64,000 nt of DNA, from the NCBI GenBank assembly GCA_032622095.1, contig CP136064.1, positions 172,434,310 to 172,498,309 on the forward strand, read 5' to 3'. Below are positions 13,901 to 27,400 of the stretch, one piece after another. The DNA is from Siphonodentalium dalli (taxonomy: Eukaryota; Mollusca; Scaphopoda; Gadilida; Siphonodentaliidae). The position numbers were made by a program, and so were the translations under genes. The notes under the pieces are model-generated. The model was not told where the DNA came from, made no database searches, and saw nothing but the letters and a program-made list of their open reading frames with translations. Position 1 is the first letter of the stretch, and every line of letters begins with the position of its first letter.

Positions 13901-16900
13901 GCAATACAGTAATGCCCTAAGTAATCGACTCCATAACCAAAGCAGAATTATGGGTAACTTTTCCGGATTTAGTCAGAAATATGGCTTGTTGTCATTCATC
14001 GGAAAGCTCTCGGGGAGAGCTTTCCGATGAATGGCAACAAGCCATATTTCTGACTAAATCCGGAAAAGTTACCCATAATTCTGCTGTAGTTAACGAGTCG
14101 ATTACTTAGGGCATTACTGTATGTCCTATAGAATTGTATCTATTTACCTGAGAGATTTTTGTTCTCGCGTCTGAGGCCGTTAATGCTGTCCTCATGTTCC
14201 TCAACGCTGGACTTTAATCTGAAAATGTCAGCTGAGCTCTGTCTGCACTCCCTCTGTGAAGCGTCAAGTTCACTGTTCAGCTCCTTAATCCTAGCCTCCA
14301 ATTCGGTTAAGGTTTTATCAAATCCTCTCGCTTTCTTTTCCATCTGGTTAGCCTGAGTAGTTGCCTTAAAGAAAAACAGACAATTGGAAGTTTCCACATG
14401 TATTCATTAGTGGGAGGTGCTAATGGTTGCTAGGAGACAAAGCATCTGTAGCAATAATGTAATTAGTTTTACAGTGCCTTCCTACAGTAATGCCCTAAAT
14501 AATCGATTCCTTAACCCTTTGGCGAGTAGAACGACATATATGTCGTCTATCGGTTGAGGAGTAGAACAACATATATGTCATTTCAGGAAGTGTTATTTTA
14601 TGTAGACATAACTTCAGTAAATCATATGATTTATAAATGATTTGTATAGGACTTATTTTGATTAATATAATGTCCTGAATGTATAAGTGCAATCGATTAT
14701 GATAACACACGTTAACAAAAAATGCACATAAATTAAAACAAATTATTGGACACTTTTGACCTGAACTTGTTAATAACTATTGCTATGACTTTGACGTTAA
14801 ATTTACTCATGACGTCATGTATATGACGTTACAGATACTCTCCAAAGGGTTAACCACAGCAGAATTATGGGTAATTTTTCATGATTTAGTCAGAAATATG
14901 GCTTGTTGCAATTCATCGGAAAGCTCTCAGTGAGAGCTTTCCTATGAATGGCTACAAGCCATATTTAGGGTATTACTGTATATTCTATAATACGTGCATC
15001 AGGGAACATAAATTATTTTCATCTTTAACCCTTTCAGTGCCAAGTCCATTTTAAGAGCTATTTCCATCAATGTATCACATTATTATAATCAATAAATTTG
15101 AAAAATGATCAAGGAAATATGGGTTGATACAAAAATCGGACTTGGCACTGATATGGTTAATTTAGAAAAATATTACTAATGTCAGTAACGCAAAATGAAA
15201 ATAGTGTTATAATCATGGATTAATTCCCAAAAACATTGCACAAATCTATATTTCAGTACATTATGATTTGACAACAAAAAATTTGTTTAAAAATAGGTAA
15301 TTTAACACAGAAAGTATGCACAGATATAAAATTTAGGGTAAATAAAGAATTGTCAATGCAGCAAGCGACGGGCTCAGTAGCTGATTAATAGAAAATATAT
15401 GCTATAGTTATTTTATTGAATGCTGTGGAAAGGTCCATTGGAAGGTGGTTCTGTCACATGAGGTCATTAGAAATAATTCTGTTTTCAAGAACTGCCAATT
15501 TCGACCTCTTGAAATATATAAAAGTGCACTTTTCGATTAATTTAGTTTCACAACTTGACAACTGTGTTTCTGATAAATAGTCTAAAAACTGCAGCACTTT
15601 AGAACACTAGTTTCTGGAACCATTTTAATGATGCCAATTGTTTAACTTAAATCGGTGTATAAGGACAACAACAAAAACCAACAAAACTTGAATACTTATT
15701 TATTGAGATGTGGCCTATGGAAAATAAAACATAACCTATGGATGCCACCCATTGTTGTCAATATTGTTTTGAACATTTTACAGCATTTAGGCTGTCAAGT
15801 TGACAGGGACTTATTTATCCATTTTGGACTTCCATTGTGAATATTTGTCCTATAGATGCTTATAATTGAGAATAAATAGAGGATTATAAATGGGAATATA
15901 TAGAGGATATATGTCAGAACAAGCATTTTTATTGTGAATTGTGAAACAGAAATGTATTTCTTCCAATTATTTGTTCTTATTTTATGTGAATGGAGCCAGA
16001 GGACTTCAATATATTCATAAAAATAAGGGGAGTCCTGTTTTTTTTCAAACAAGACACTTTCTGCGAATTGGGAATTGGGCCCATTTTCGGCCTATGTTGT
16101 TGCCTAAAAAAAACACTGGTTTAACTTACTCTTTCAACTTCAATCATGGCATCCTCAAGCTCTCCTGACAATCTGTTCTTGGTCTTTTCCAGTGAGCTAC
16201 ATTTGCCTTGTGCAGCTTCAGCAGCAGCTTCTGCTTCTTGCAGTTTGGCCTGCAGCTTGCGTCTGTAATTGATTTGTTCAAACATAAGATATAAAGTTCA
16301 GACATTTTTCCTGTTATACATATTACCCATATTGGAATGAATCTTTGATTGAGAACAAAGTTCTTACATTTCAGTACAGTTTATATTTTGTATATACATG
16401 TATGTACTGACAGTGCTAAAATTTATCAAACAAGAAATTGATGTCAATTCAATATGGTAAATCTAAATATCTGGGTCAGTTGGTTCTCTCAATATAATGA
16501 ACAGAAGTTAGTACATGTATTTTATATATAGAGAATCTCTTATGAGTTGCAATTCTATACAAAATTTATTAACCGAATGCACTAAATTTTATTTGAGCCA
16601 AGCTTTAGCGAGGCTCGAATCGAATTTAGTGGACAAAGTTAATAAATTTTGTATAGAATTATATTTGCAATAATTTTGGGAATTTTATGGAATTGTTTTA
16701 ACTTTTAATGAAGTAATACCAGCTCAGACAAAATTACAGGGTTGAAAAAAAAACATTTCTAAGTTTAAAATGGGGAATAACACCACAAAAAAAATCTGAC
16801 AGACCTCTTAATTGCAGGTGCGCAGGTTGCATGGTATTATATAGCTGTGCCCTGGTTTTCAAATATACAGACTGAAAATGAAGGAATACAAGATCAGACA

Positions 16901-19900
16901 AAGTTACATCGACGGACGCAGGGATGGACGGACAAGTTGATTCCAGTATATAATTAAGAGTAATATGTCCTAAATAACCGACCTCTAAACCACAGCAGAA
17001 TTATGGGATATTTTTAAGGATTTAGTCCGTGAGAGCTTTCCGATGAATGGCAATAAGCCATATTTCTGACTAATTCCTGAATTTTTTCCATAATTCTGCT
17101 GTGGTTAAAGGGTCATATACTTCGGGCATTACTGCAATCAATCGATACTAACTTGGCATCTTCAAGTTCCTCAGTACGAGCCATGCCTTCACGCTCGTAT
17201 TTGTTTCTCCAGGTCTGGGCCTCTGTGTTGAATTTTGTAGCCTGTCTCTGGGCGTCAGCTTTGCCTTCTTGTTCCTCTTCCAGTTGTTCACGGAGTTGGT
17301 CCACATCACCGTTGAGATGTCGCACTTCAGCCGCGGCCTTTTGTCTGCCCTGAATAGATCAAACAGTTTAATGAATCCAGGACTTAAAGTGATGTGAAAC
17401 ACTGCGGTATGGTGATCAAATAGAAATGGAGAATAATCATGCTCAAAGTAGTTATTTTTACAAATATTATATCCAGTTGGCAACATACATCATCATTCTT
17501 ATATATGAATTAATCGCAGTGATTCTCGAAGTAAAGTCGTTTTCGCTAGTTTATCGCAGATATTTGCGTCCCGAAATAAGAAGTAAATATTACAACTGAG
17601 GATAGTTCAGATGATTATTTCTATGGAGTGGTACAGTTGATTTGCTTGAAATTTTCGGCAATGTTACTAAAATACTAAATTCCTCCTGTTGACATCGATA
17701 GCGCCTGAATGCTAACTTATCAGTTTCACATACCCAAACAAGTCCATAATGTCTTTAAGTCACTGTCTTTCAATTTTTTTCTTTCCAAATTAAAGCTCTG
17801 TGGCAGTTTTAAATAATATTTTTTCATGATTTTATTTAAATTCTGGGATCAAAATACTGAGAAAAATGTATGTTTAAGCCATATGCAGAGTTTATTTCTA
17901 GAAAGTTTATGTGAATTAGCAGAAATTAGGCGCCTTTTCAATCTATATGGATCACGTATTAATTTTAATTGGAATTCTACAATATCTAGATTTGGACCCT
18001 TCGGTATCTCGCAGATTGCCAGGACACTTAATATATCAGACATCACAAAAACATCAACAAGAAGATGAAAAGTTTATCTCCCTTGAAACACAAGAGTAAG
18101 CCTATCATTATTTGATCTATTATATATACATTTAGTATGTGTGTTACACTGAATCCTGTTTGGTGACTGGTCCACTGACAATTGGATTATGCATTTCATA
18201 TCCCAATAAAACACACCATAATACGAACCAACATCACATTGTTGATCTAGATGACTAGATGCTGTCAATTGAATAACTGGGCCTGTTTTTTGAATGAGCA
18301 GCCATAGACTGTGTGAGTGGTTCACACAATGTCTCCAACAGTCACAGGCCTATACCATTCAATATGCACACTCAAAAAATTCAGTTCTTTAATGGTACAC
18401 GCTGATGAGAAAGTTCACAAGAATTTGCTGCTGGTCAAAAATTTCTTTACTACGGTAAATGGATTCTGCCAAGAGTTACAAAAGTACAGTAATGCCCAAA
18501 GTAATGAACCCCTTAACCACAGCAGAGTTATGGGTAACTTTTCAGGATTTAGTTGGAAATATGGCTTGTTGCCATTCATCGGAAAGCTCTCGGGGAGAGC
18601 TTTCTGATGAATGGCAACAAGCCATATTTCCGACTAAATCCTGAAAATTACCCATAATTCTGCTGTGGTTAAGGAGTCGATTATTTAGAGCATTACTGTA
18701 CAAAAGTAATATTCAATGCGTCTTCACACTTACTCTGGTCTCCTCCTCAACGCTCTGTTTTGCCTCCTCTAGTTGCTCCTGCAGGTATTTCTTCTCCTTG
18801 TTGAGTTGGTTGAGACGAGCTTCAGCATCCTCAAGCTCCTTACCAATGTTACTGTTCTCATTCTGCAGTTTGGACTTCTGAGCCTGCAGGTCACTGGCAT
18901 TTCTGACAGATTCCTCAGCCTTAGCGTTAGCGTCACCGATTGATGACTCCATTTGTTTGGTCATCTTGTCAGAAGCACCCTGAAACAGGTGATTAGTTAA
19001 ATTTAGATAGGTTGGACATGGGTCACTTGGTTTGAGTTCCAAGTTCTCTAATTAAATTTTCATGGTCAGCTCTATTTCTATGATTACAACGGACGAAGAG
19101 TCTAGCCGAGGGTATGGTTCATATTGTGATATAGAGCATTTATAAGTGTCATGTAGTGCACACACTCCAAACACTAATAAACATTTTAATAACAGTGTTA
19201 TGGTCAAATGATTATATAGAGAGTAATCAATTAGTTCTGAGAATTACGTTAAATAATTCATGAGAGGCGAGAGACGTCAGTAAGCAACGTAATGTTAATG
19301 ACGTAACGAGAAATGACATAATTCACTAGTGACATTACCATTTTTAATTAACTGCGTTTTCAATGGAAATCGCGCATAGGAGTGTAATAAAAATTTATAA
19401 ATAACTGAATCTTTTCTCGGCAAATTTCACCTACAGTAATGCCCTAAATAATCGACTCCTTAACCACAGCATAATTATGGGTAATTTTTCAGGATTATTT
19501 GGAAATATGGCTTGTTGACATTCATCAGAAAGCTCTCAGACTAAATGCTGAAAAATTACCCATAATTCTGCTGTGGTTAAGGATTCGATTATTTAGGGCA
19601 TTGCTGTATTTTAAGTTATTTGACATTGATCTTAAGGATCAGAGGACTTCACTTGACATGACCAGAACCACAGGTTTACCATTAGAATAGGTGACTGGAA
19701 ATTATCTGCTGCAATATATATATTTTATTTGCTGAATCAGGCTGAATGGGTAATAATTTTAGTGGGAGAATAGCAAATTTGATATTTATTTGAAAATTTA
19801 GTCCGAGCACATGTTTACAGTGAATCAGGAAACAAGAAATATTGCAGTGAAATTTTCAAAGTAAATCTCTTGTTATTGTTATACAATTGCCATCTGCAAT

Positions 19901-21414
19901 GTCTTTACTGCTTCTTTTACAGATGGGTCAACAAGAGTGCAATTAATTGTAAATTTTAGATGGACACAAGCTTTTTTCCAGTTTGATATCAGTTGAGGTC
20001 CCCTGACCCTTAACCCTTTCAGTACCAGGGGCCGATCTCATCGGCCCTAATTTACGGTCTCTAGAGTGCCAGGGCCGATAAAATCTGGCACTGAAAGAGT
20101 TAAAGAATATAAGAAAAAATTATTAAAATTGTAAAAAAATAATAACAAATGATGAAAATTTGTTAGGCCAATGCATTCTCTTATATATGCGAGGCGACCT
20201 ATGGTTGACTCGCATATATAAGAGAATGCATTGGCACAGGGTATATGGGTGATACAAAAATCGGACTTGGCACTGAAAGGGTTAATGAGTTTATATGAAA
20301 TTTTAACAAACCTGTTGGAAGTGATTCTTAATGCATAACCACCGTGGAGGATCTATTCCTCGAAATGTGGTGCTCTACCAATTTTCTGAGCAATTTTTAT
20401 CGTGACATTCCGGTGCTTTTAATACTGGGGATTTTTTATTTTCGCCGCACAAAAGTTAAGAAAAATTACAGATTATGTAAGTATATCGCAGGTTTCTTTT
20501 AACCAATGGATTATTTATATTGATGTTCACATTGATATGTGAGAAAAAGTAAGAAATCCCATAGGAATGCCCGTAAATCAACATTTTATAATTATATTCC
20601 GATACTTCACAGAGTGCTCAGTGCTCTCCCAATAGTCTAGTGCTCTCCCCAGGATCATGTATTGTGCTATAACAAGGAAAAAAGCGAATAAATATTAAAT
20701 AGTATGCGTTGGTTAGGGGGTAATAAACTTAATATGTTATTTTGCGTCGCATATACGTCCATAAAGGCATACTTTGTTCGTTTAATCACGTATTTCAGGG
20801 GTAGCAAACGCAATGGGGAGTATATGATGAACTATGTAATCTATAATTATTTCCATGTGTTCTATTGGATATAACTGATAACAAACGCTCAATTCTTGTT
20901 CAGGAAATGATTGTCGAACGTATTTTTATTGTGTAACTGTAATTGTGGCCAATCGGAATGTGACATAGTTGGTTGGTTTATGGCAATTAATAGGTCATTA
21001 TCCTTGTTATATCCCCAACAGAAACTGTTGCACCAGTGTTCACAAATATTATGTTTCATGTAAAGTAGCCATTTCTGAAGAATAAAAACATGAAACTGTA
21101 AAAATTATAACGTGAAGGTGTGTATTCATGCATGGGTGAAGTAATTAACTCGTCCGCAGACGGACATCAGACCATGAATCCCTATTCTAGCATGTCCTGA
21201 TATCCGTCCGTGGACGAGCTAATTAGTTCGCCCCATTTATAACTTGCATTATTCTTTGACAAACTGTCCCCGCAATGTCAGCAGGAAAATACATTATATG
21301 GTGTTCTTATAGCATCCATAATACACGCGTATATTTATATGTAGGTATAACTAACATCTAATTATTTACTGAATAACGGGTATTCATATGTCATTGTTTT
21401 GTCTCCCAAAGTGC

Positions 21415-21456
<42 letters not shown>

Positions 21457-24400
21457 TAGCCGATGAGCCCGACGTTGTCCGGGCTATTAAAAAATCAAAT
21501 TTCAAGTCGATAGCTCTACCCAGCCCGACATTGTCCGGGCTATTAAAAAACCAAATTTCAAGTCGATAGCTCTACCCATTTCCGAGATCTGGTCTGCGCA
21601 TGCGCGAAGCTGGCGTCGCACGGTCTCGGCGACCCGATAAAATTCGTATCCGGGGCAAGATACATTCACATACCAAATTTCAAGTCGATAGCTCCACCCG
21701 TTTCCGAGATCTCGTCTGCGCATGCGCGAAGCTGGCGTCGCACGGGCTCGGCGACCCGATAAAATTTGTATCCTTGGCAAGATACATTCAAAAACCAAAT
21801 TTGAAGTCGATAGCTCCACCCGTTTCCTAGATCTGGTCTGCGCATGCGCGAAGCTGCGTCGCACGGGCTCGGCGACCCGATAAAATTTGTATCCGGGGCA
21901 AGATACATTCGCATACCAAATTTCAAGTCGATAGCTCCACCCGTTTCCGAGATCTCGTCTGTGCATGCGCGAAGCGGGCGCCGCACGGGCTCGCCAATAC
22001 GACAATGACGACCGCCTGGTCAAACTACACACACGTACCAAGTTTCGTCCCGATCGGTCGATAATCGTAGATTTGTATTAATGACAGACAAACATACAGA
22101 CAGACAGACAGACAAACAGAGGTCTTCAAAATATATATGAGATATATATATTGTATATAATATAGTATGTAATATATCTCATATATAGTAATATATCTCA
22201 TATATATTTTGAAGACTTCTGTTTGTCTGTATGTTTGTCTGTATGTCTGTATGTCATTTATACAAATCTACGATTATCGACCGATCGGGACGAAACTTGG
22301 TACGTGTGTGTAGTTTGACCAGGCGGTCACCGTTGTCGTATTGGCGAGCCCGTGCGACGCCCGTGCAGCGCATGCGCAGACAAGATCTCGGAAACGGGTG
22401 GAGCTATCGACTTGAAATTTGCTATGTGAATGTATCTTGCCCCGGATACGAATTTTATTGGGTCGCCGAGCCTGTGCGACGCCAGCTTCGCTCATGCGCA
22501 GACCAGATCTCAGAAACGGGTGGAGCTATCGACTTGAAATTTGGTATGTGAATGTATCTTGCCCCGGATACAAATTTTATATCGGGTCGCCGAGCCCGTG
22601 CGACGCCAGCTTCGCGCATGCGCAGACAAGATCTCGGAAACGGGTGGAGCTATCGACTTAAAATTTGGTATGTGAATGTATCTTGCCCCGGATACAAATT
22701 TTATCGGGCCGCCGAGCCCGTGCGACGCCAGCTTCACGCATGCGCAGACCAGATCTCGGAAACGGGTAGAGCTATCGACTTGAAATTTGGTTTTTGAATA
22801 GCCCGGACAATGTCGCCCGGACAACGTCGGGCTCATCGGCTAGCCCCAGATACAAATTTTATCGGGTCGCCGAGCCAGTGGGACGCCAGCTTCGCGCATG
22901 CGCAGACCAGATCTCGGAAACGGGTGGAGCTATCGACTTGAAATTTGGTATGTGAATGTATCTTGCCCCGGAGACAAATTTTATCGGGTCGCCGAGCCCG
23001 TGCGATGCCAGCTTCGCGCATGCGCAGACCAGATCTCGGAAACGGGTAGAGCTATCGATTTGGTTTTTGAATAGCCCGGACGTCGGGCTCATCGGCTAGT
23101 TATATATATGTTGACTATTTTGTGAGCATATATAAGCGTATTGTCAAAATAATTGACGTTATATTAACTACAGAACGGGTGAGCTACTTCATTTGTATCC
23201 CGGCATGGCTTGTATTATAATTTCTGAACAAATAATCACCAATGTGGCTTTATACGAGGTCGTTTTAGTAGGATTTCAGCACCGGAATAACGATTATTCA
23301 AGTCACAAAGCACCGGAATGACTCAGTAAACCACCGGAATACACATGTAGATATATCTTATGGTCGTTTTCTTCGATTTGGTATGTTATATTTGGTATAT
23401 TTTCATGTTGCATTGACTTCAGGAATGTATTGAGGAACAGGCATTCAAAGTTACAATATACAGTATTCAGTATTAAGTCGATAATACGCCGTTGAAATGA
23501 CGAATTTCCCAAAAAACGCAAAATATCGAGTAATTTATTTATATTACTGGGCAGTATGCCAATATAGTGGCATAATATTACAACATATATTACTCACCTT
23601 CTTTGCCACGTCCATCCCGTATACATTCGTCCAATATTTGCGTTTAAAACATTACTATAATGTGTGTTTATTACCCACGCATGTCATCTCTGTCGCACAA
23701 TGAGCAAAATGTGACAGAACACGGGAATATTTGCTCGCTAAGCACGTAAATATTGCTCAGGAGAGCACCACATTTCGAGGAATAGATCCTTCCCAGTGTG
23801 CCTAACTGAGGTTAACAATTTCCCATTCAGCAAACAGTCGCAGAATTGGTTTTAATCACAAGGAGCAGGCCTGTTAATTTATAGCTTTAATCTGCCAAGA
23901 CTAAATAATTGCCAAGGCCAAAAATTTGTCTTCCACAGAATAGCCTAGGATCGGCATAGTTGCAAGCTCTACACATATAACTTCAGTTAACATTTAGAAC
24001 TTACCCCATTAATATCATGACAGATTTCAGTTGGGTCTGGACTAAAATTCATGATTATCAACAAGCCTTAAATTAGGGACCTCATTCTGCTTACACCTCA
24101 GCAGAATGAGGTTCCCAGAGGGTGAATTTGGTGATGCTAGCCAGCTATGCGGGGTAGCATCACTAAATTCACCCTCTGGGAACCTCATTCTGCAAATGAC
24201 AGACACACTATTTCAAGGCTTGATTATCAAGATAGTCATTGTTATCTCAGTTGTCTTGGGCATTCAACAATCAATGTTTGCTGCTTACTAACTTCCACAT
24301 TGTGACTCTAAAACAATGCCTGCAGCAACATGTTTCGATTTTTCTTGCACAAAACATGGGCAGTTCGGACATTTGCCTCGGCTAAAAAATAGCCGATGAT

Positions 24401-27400
24401 ATTTCTTTTTTTGCCTCAGTAATTGCCTCGACAGATGATAGCTGACGTTATTAACAGGCCCGGGCTGCAAGGGTGTATTTTAATTAATAGCATGAAAGTA
24501 AAAACTTACTCTGTTTTTCTTGACGTGGTCGATTTGAGCAACAAGTTCATCAACTTCACTCTTCAGCTGGCTCTTCTCCTTCTCAACCTTTTGTTTGGCT
24601 CTCTGCAAGTTCTCAACCTGGTCTCCCAATTCAGCAGACATGTCCTGTTGCTTCTTGCGGAGGGCGGAAACTTGAGCCTCATTCTGGAGTGTGTGCTCCT
24701 CGAGTTCGCGTCTCAGTTTGACCAATTCATTTTCACGTTTTTTGCTGACGTCGGATTGAGCAGCCGTGGCACCACCAGCGTCATCAAGCCTCTCGCTCAA
24801 CTCATCTAATTCTCTGGTCAACTCTGCCCTCTGTTTCTCAACCTTAGACCTTGAAGCTCTCTCAGCCTCAAGCTCCTCTTCAAGCTCCTCAATACGAGCT
24901 TGCAGCTCTTTGATTTTCCTCTGCAGAGAAGCAATGAGGCTGGCGTCATCATCAGCGCGGTTATTAGCAGCTGCAATTTCAGACTCTCTCTTTCTAAGAG
25001 TATCCTCCAAATCCCTCTTGCCTCGCTCGAGATCTTCTACATTCTCCTGTGTGGCTTTGAGGTCCGTCTCAAGCTTCCTCTTAGCTTTCTCAACATCTCC
25101 ACGGACCTTCTTCTCGCGCTCCAAGTTATCTTCCAGATCGTCGAGGGTGGACTCAAGTTTCTGTTTGAGTTTGTTGAGGTGGTTGACCTTCTCCTCCTCC
25201 TTTTGCAGAGCCTCCTGTGTCTGTCTGTTCGTCTCCTCCAATGCTTTCTTATCCTTTGTCATTTTAACGAGACCTTCATCTTGGTTGGACATCTCATCCT
25301 TCAGCACCCTGATCTCATTTTCACGGGCGGCTTTGTCAGCTTCAACCTGCAATGATTAGATTAAGATATATCAAGATTTCAGATTAATTTATACAAACCA
25401 TATTTCCCAACAGATTACTAGGCTTATGTACTCTTCACATCTAACCCAAGTAGGCCTCATCAAAACAAATTAGTTCCAATTTGTTTTTATTTTTATTTAC
25501 GCAGCAATCAAAAGAGTTTTTTGTTGAAAACATAATGGCTAAAATGTTCTTACAGGGAGGTTCAAAAGATAACTTGGAAAATTTCCTTGCAAATATCTAT
25601 ATATGAAATATTATGGAAGTGGTTCATAATTGTCAAATTGAAGTGAATAATTTCCCATTTATTTTTATAATACCCAGACTACACATGAAGAGGTTGCACT
25701 GTAAATATAGAAGGCCAACTTCTGTTCATGAGAGGTCTAGATCTCTCGGATACAGACGTTAGATGCTTTGTGTGATCACCAATGTTAAGCAAAGCCGGCA
25801 ATAGGCAATTCCGGGTGCTGCTAACTTTTAGTGCGACTCCTGTTCTTCTTTCTTTCTCATTCTGTTACACTGGGGGCTTGTCCGGCCCTCAGAGAACTGT
25901 GTCATAGTGTGACCTCTCTGGGGGAGGACTGGGGTGAGATTCTGTGAATCTCAAAAAGAACGGGTGAGTTTTGAAGCAGATGACTTGTCGGTATAGAAAG
26001 CCAAAGTCTTCTCTACACAAGAGGTCTAGATCTAGATCAGGCGATAGTTGCTTTGTGTGATCACCAAAGTTAAGCAATGTCAAGATCTGTTAGTTCATGG
26101 ATAGTTGACAGCGGGCGCCTCTGGGAGCTGCTAACTTTCGGTGCCACACTTCTCTCTTTCTCTTTCTGTTACACAAATAACCCAGAACTTTTCCAAGAGT
26201 TCAAAGCTCAATTATCAAGAGTTACAAATTGAGAGGGGTCCATGTTGAAGTCATAATGGCTAAAAGCCTCTGCAGAGATTCAATAGATTACTTGGAAAAA
26301 TTTCCATGCAAATACAGTAATGCCCTAAGTAATGGACTCCTTAACCACAGCAGAATTATGGGTAACTTTTCATGATTTAGTCGGAAATATGGCTTGTTGC
26401 CATTCATCGGAAAGCTCTCCTCAAGAGCTTTCCGATGAATGGCAACAATCCATAAATCCGACTAAATCATGAAAAGTTACCCATAATTCTGCTGTGGTTA
26501 AGGAGTCCATTACTTAGGGCATTATCTGTATCTACTGTTCCATAAAATTATCTATAAACTCATATTAAAATGTTTTGATTTTGTTAGGAAAAATAGAAAT
26601 AAAAAGCCTCCCTCCTCATCCTGTTTTCCATATATCATTGCCTGAGAATCTAGAGATTTTTTTAAAATGGCCTAATAATATACAATTATCGCATTGTTGC
26701 GAAGTTGACAGAAGGAATTGTCAGCCGTTGGAAGTCAATATTCACAAGGCTGTAGGCCGAGGTGAATATTGACTTCCAAGGGCTGACAATTCCTCGTGTC
26801 AACCAAGAAACAATGTGATAACTGTTTTATTATATGAAACATGCTTTGATTGGATAAGATGCTGTGACGTTGAATGTCGCTGGGAAAACCTGATCTATTT
26901 TAGGTCTGATAATAAGTTATGTTAACCGTTGAAGTATCTGACATCACTCAGAACTGTTATTAACCTGTTGTATCATTTATGAGGTGAACATCATTAGATA
27001 TCTCATTTTTTTCATTTCTTATAACATAGGAATTGGGGAAAGAAACTTATTATCAAATAATAACAAACCTTGCTCAATGTGGACTCAAGTTCATCACAGT
27101 CCTTCTTCAGCTCATTGTTTTCTTTTTCCATCTTCTTTTTGAGAGTGTCCAGACCGGCAGCAGAATCTTCCTCATCCAGGAGACGATCTTCAAGATCCTT
27201 CAATCTATCGTCAAACTCAATCTTCTGTTTGACCATCAACTCCACCTTATCCTCAAGGTCACAGATGTGATCCTGCTCAGCTGACAGCTGAATGGACAGC
27301 TGATTCCTCTCCTCAGCCAGGCTGATGTTTTGTACTTCAAGTTCTTTCTTCAGTTTCTCAGTTTTCTCTAGTTCTTCGACAGCCTTTTCCATTTGTTCGG

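Larger units (their letters stand above)
20340..23800. mobile_element. 3.5-kb inverted-repeat element carrying the foldback
   Basis: Inverted ends CACCGTGGAGGATCTATTCC and (reverse strand) CACACTGGGAAGGATCTATT, both followed by CCTCGAAATGTGGTGCTCT. Between them are CACCGGAAT motifs on both sides and the foldback at 21456-23100. No transposase frame recognised. Target duplication not determined. Confidence 0.6.

Noticed and set aside
18317-18644. Plus-strand frames of 96 and 61 codons
   Set aside because: They run through a family A MITE; the same [19 protein letters not shown]-like wording recurs wherever the MITE is read in that frame, so it is a translation of non-coding repeat.
21502-23092. 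Many overlapping open frames of 60-179 codons on both strands
   Set aside because: They follow the 120-bp periodicity of the foldback arms and appear symmetrically on both strands, as expected for inverted tandem repeats rather than genes.
24423-25359. Long plus-strand open frames (128, 197 and 151 codons) over exon 17
   Set aside because: They are antisense to the myosin S2 exon; coiled-coil codon usage (GAG, AAG, CTC) leaves few stops on the reverse strand. The serine/leucine-rich products match no family.
25774-26140. Functional 5S rRNA gene
   Set aside because: Both copies have many substitutions and copy 1 lacks the middle part; the shared non-5S flanks point to a derived repeat.
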